This document shows positions 24,556-27,068 of a stretch of 27,068 bases of DNA, piece by piece (positions within the stretch are counted from its first letter, which is position 1; every line of letters starts with the position of its first letter). The stretch covers positions 1-27,068 of the forward strand of contig CAZKDJ010000038.1 of NCBI GenBank assembly GCA_964551295.1, in the 5' to 3' direction. The notes under the pieces were generated by a model. That model did no database searches. It saw only the letters and a list, made by a program, of their open reading frames with translations, and was not told the DNA's origin. Source of the stretch: JAFGED01 sp964551295. Its GTDB lineage: Bacteria > Chloroflexota > Anaerolineae > B4-G1. The translations under genes and the position numbers were made by a program.

Positions 24556-24577
24556 CGTGGGAAAATGAGGTCTGACA

Positions 24578-25294
24578 ATGCCAAGTGACGATAAACCTAT
24601 TTGGGGAATCGTGGGGGGCATGGGGCCTTTGGCTTCAGCGGAATTCCTAAAGACAATCTATGAATTCAGTCTTGGTAAATGCGAACAAGAATTTCCCACT
24701 GTTATTTTGTATTCCGACCCTTCGTTCCCCGATAGAACGGAAGAGTTCCTAGACAATTCTTTTGACGTGTTGCTAAGTCATCTTCTGCGAACTCTGCACC
24801 ATTTGCGTGATCTCGGGGCCACGAGATTCGTGCTATGCTGTGTAACAATTCACCATTTACTTACGAGGTTGCCGCGGGATTTACAGGAGAGGATTATCTC
24901 CTTGTTGGATGTAGCCCTCGGGAATGCGATCCAATCTCGGGAGAGACATTTGCTGATCTGCACAAGTGGAACGCGGCGGATGGAGATTTTTGAGAGTCAT
25001 AGCCAATGGGAGTTAGCCAAAGATTTCGTTGTATTGCCAGATAACGACGATCAACAAATGATCCATAACTTGATTTACCAGGGGATCAAAAAGCACGGTG
25101 ATGTCGATGGATTGATTTCTTTCCTAATGTCGCTTCTATCAAAGTACAGAGTTCAGTCTTGCATCGCTGGCTGCACAGAGATTCACCTACTGGCCAAGCA
25201 ATCTCACAGATTCGTCAAAGATCGAGAACGCTTCAAGTGTATAGATCCTTTGACAATTATTGCCCGTGAGATTTCGGAATGGAAGCATCAGTGA
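24578..25294 (+). CDS. Aspartate/glutamate racemase family protein
   Basis: The protein has 238 residues, normal for the family. The N-terminal GIVGGMGPLAS is the family hallmark. The two catalytic cysteines are C88 (in CVTIHH, where CNTAH is common) and C199 (in AGCTEI); their spacing of 111 is as expected for PLP-independent two-base racemases. They interconvert L- and D-aspartate or glutamate in the cytoplasm. In the microcystin cluster a comparable stand-alone enzyme (McyF) is associated with a D-acidic residue. Here it follows the synthetase genes in the same direction, and no epimerization domain is present in the window, so supplying a D-acidic building block is plausible. A peptidoglycan or general D-amino acid role cannot be excluded. 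GAGG lies 7 bases before the ATG; the gene starts 22 bases after the hydrolase stop. Confidence 0.9.
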   Translation: MPSDDKPIWGIVGGMGPLASAEFLKTIYEFSLGKCEQEFPTVILYSDPSFPDRTEEFLDNSFDVLLSHLLRTLHHLRDLGATRFVLCCVTIHHLLTRLPRDLQERIISLLDVALGNAIQSRERHLLICTSGTRRMEIFESHSQWELAKDFVVLPDNDDQQMIHNLIYQGIKKHGDVDGLISFLMSLLSKYRVQSCIAGCTEIHLLAKQSHRFVKDRERFKCIDPLTIIAREISEWKHQ

Positions 25295-25346
25295 GGTATG
25301 GCTCCAGAACTAGGGTCCACATATTGGTATGGTTGAAGGGTGTCTG

Positions 25347-27068
25347 ATGGTTGCTCCTCGCTGGCGCAAAGTGCTGAGTGATCTGTGGGGTCAGAAATGG
25401 CGCACCGTGCTGGTCATACTCTCTATCACCATTGGCGTTGCTGCTATTGGGATGGTCGTTTCCTCACAAGTGATTCTCTCGCGAGACTTGGCGGCTAGCT
25501 ATGCTGCCGCCAACCCTGCCAACGCAACGGTCTACGTTTTGTTTCCTTTCGATGACGGTCTTGTACAATCCGTGCATGGAGTAAGTGGAGTGGACAAAGC
25601 GGAAGGAAGACGCAGTGTGATGGTGCGGTTCAAGACCTCATCTGGAGAGTGGCGCAATTTGCAGCTCTTTGTGATTCAGAACTATGGTGACGTCAATGTC
25701 AACTTGGTTCGATCGGAAACCGGTTCGTGGCCGCCAGGGGAGCGCGAGTTGTTGATCGAACGAGCAGCGCTTAGTTACGTAGGGGCAAAGGAGAACACGC
25801 TTTTGATTGAAACGCCGGGGGGGCAACAACGCCATCTGCGTATTGCTGGTACGGTATATGATCCTAGTCAACAACCGGTTTTTGTTACTGGTGCGGGGTG
25901 TGGTTACATCACGCCTGATACGCTCGAGTGGCTTGGTGAGTCTCAGGGATTCAATGAACTGTACATCGTCGTCAGTGGAAACACACGTGACAAAGACTAT
26001 GTTCAACAGGTGGCGAATCGGGTGCAGGACAAGGTAGAAAGAAATGGTCAGACCGTTGTGTGGGTTCAGGTTCCCGAGCCAGATGAGCATCCGATGGAGT
26101 CTATCGTCAATGCCTTGCTGTTACTTATGGGAGTCTTTGGTTTCTTGACCCTGCTCCTGGGTGGCTCCCTAGTTACCAATACGATCGCAGCGTTGCTGGC
26201 GCGCGAGGTGCGCCAGATCGGTATGTTGAAAGCCATCGGTGCTCGTTCTCATCAAGTGATAGGAATGTATCTGGTACTAGTCCTGGCCCTGGGGCTATTT
26301 TCGCTGTTGTTCGCCATCCCATTGGGAATGTTAGGCACTAGGGTGCTAACCAGTTACATAGCCACCCTGCTTAATTTCGACATTGTTTCTTACGATTTGC
26401 CCTTCCATGTGTTTGGGCTTGAGGCATTGCTCAGTTTGGTTCTGCCTATTTTGGCAGCGCTTTACCCTATTCTGAAAGGCACTCGGGTGACTGCTCGCGA
26501 AGCGCTTACTGATTATGGGTTGAATGGAAAACGGTTGTCCAGCAGTCTTGTGGAGCGCATCTTGCAGAAGGTGCGGTGGATATCTCGACCGCTAAGGCTT
26601 TCTCTGCGAAATGCCTTACGGCAAAAGGGACGGATGGCTCTTACGCTTGTGACCCTGAGTCTGGGAAGTGCGGTGTTTATCGCTCTTATTAGCGTGCGCT
26701 CGTCGATCGCTCTTACAATCGATGACTCGGCAAAATACTTTAATTACGATATCGAGGTCAATTTCGATTATCCATATCGTATCGAACGGATTGAACGTGT
26801 CGTGCAGCAGGTGCCTGGAGTTATTGCGGCGGAAACCTGGGGGGAGATTGGAGTGCGCCGTATACGTGCCGATGAGAGTGAAGGAGATAGCATTTTCTTG
26901 ATAGCACCTCCTGCAGCGACGGAGATGATCCAGCCTGTAGTCCTTCGAGGACGCTGGTTAGTGCCAGGAGAGGGAAATGCTCTTGTCATCAATAGCGATG
27001 TGCTCAGGATTGAGCCCGATCTTGACGTAGGGCAGGAAGTTGTGCTCCAGGTCAAGGGGCGCAAGACA
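25347..27068 (+). CDS. FtsX/MacB-type ABC transporter permease, 5' part
   Basis: The frame is open to the right edge (574 codons, no stop), so the gene is truncated by the window. The start VAPRWRKVLSDLWGQKWRT, followed by TM1 at about 20-43, is typical of the FtsX-like permease family. Then comes a large extracytoplasmic domain (about 45-250), and TM2 (253-284), TM3 (305-335) and TM4 (358-378) with the cytoplasmic QIGMLKAIGAR coupling segment between TM2 and TM3. A second copy of the pattern begins near 415 (LRLSLRNALRQKGRMALTLV) with another TM at about 430-452 and a second outer domain. This is the duplicated 8-TM layout of lipoprotein/macrolide/peptide exporters. The ATPase is not fused and must lie outside the window. 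Export of or immunity to the peptide product is likely from position. GAAGGG at 25335-25340 is 6 bases before the ATG; an in-frame ATG at 25329 is an alternative. Confidence 0.88.
   Translation, partial: MVAPRWRKVLSDLWGQKWRTVLVILSITIGVAAIGMVVSSQVILSRDLAASYAAANPANATVYVLFPFDDGLVQSVHGVSGVDKAEGRRSVMVRFKTSSGEWRNLQLFVIQNYGDVNVNLVRSETGSWPPGERELLIERAALSYVGAKENTLLIETPGGQQRHLRIAGTVYDPSQQPVFVTGAGCGYITPDTLEWLGESQGFNELYIVVSGNTRDKDYVQQVANRVQDKVERNGQTVVWVQVPEPDEHPMESIVNALLLLMGVFGFLTLLLGGSLVTNTIAALLAREVRQIGMLKAIGARSHQVIGMYLVLVLALGLFSLLFAIPLGMLGTRVLTSYIATLLNFDIVSYDLPFHVFGLEALLSLVLPILAALYPILKGTRVTAREALTDYGLNGKRLSSSLVERILQKVRWISRPLRLSLRNALRQKGRMALTLVTLSLGSAVFIALISVRSSIALTIDDSAKYFNYDIEVNFDYPYRIERIERVVQQVPGVIAAETWGEIGVRRIRADESEGDSIFLIAPPAATEMIQPVVLRGRWLVPGEGNALVINSDVLRIEPDLDVGQEVVLQVKGRKT

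Noticed and set aside
25295..25346. Terminator or promoter in the 52-base gap before the permease
   Set aside because: I found no stable GC-rich hairpin with a T run and no convincing -35/-10 pair.

Overview
The window is the 3' part of a large hybrid NRPS-PKS biosynthetic operon, and every gene is on the + strand. Both ends are cut inside genes. GC content is moderate. There is no phage, transposon, tRNA, rRNA or CRISPR signal. The style (long multimodular synthetases with ATGA overlaps, a membrane-anchored alpha/beta hydrolase, an FtsX-type permease) fits a filamentous Gram-negative-like bacterium rich in secondary metabolism. Chloroflexota (Herpetosiphon/Anaerolineae-like) is my first guess, with cyanobacteria or an uncultured symbiont as alternatives. 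This taxonomic guess is weak and rests on protein flavour only.

Layout: (1) 1-2922, end of an NRPS protein, C-A-T, with a C domain of the class that accepts polyketide acyl groups; (2) 2919-6293, C-A-T with a tyrosine-type pocket; (3) 6290-12292, PKS module KS-AT-KR-ACP followed by a complete terminal C domain; (4) 12316-18213, a protein that starts with only the C-terminal half of a C domain and continues A-T-C-A-T; (5) 18210-23600, C-A-T-TE with an N-methyltransferase nested in the A domain; (6) 23635-24555, membrane-anchored alpha/beta hydrolase; (7) 24578-25294, aspartate/glutamate racemase family protein; (8) 25347-27068, FtsX/MacB-type ABC transporter permease, cut by the right edge. 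Genes are at most about 50 bases apart and three synthetase junctions are 4-base ATGA overlaps, so one polycistronic transcript is likely. No gene-free stretch exceeds 60 bases.

Read collinearly, an upstream acyl chain (probably polyketide, made outside the window) is joined to residue 1 (cysteine-like pocket) and then tyrosine. The chain is extended by one malonate-type unit, reduced if the KR works, joined to two residues I cannot assign and then to an N-methylated residue, and released by the terminal thioesterase. Tyr plus one reduced ketide would give a statine-type gamma-amino-beta-hydroxy acid inside the peptide. The window has no epimerization domain, so the racemase may supply a free D-acidic amino acid. 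The permease probably exports the product or confers immunity.

Main points for a second look: the one-and-a-half condensation domains at the gene 3/gene 4 junction, a KR whose catalytic Asn position is Ser, the predicted Tyr-statine unit, the cysteine-like A domain without a cyclization domain, the three non-matching A-domain pockets, and the free-standing racemase in a cluster without epimerization domains.
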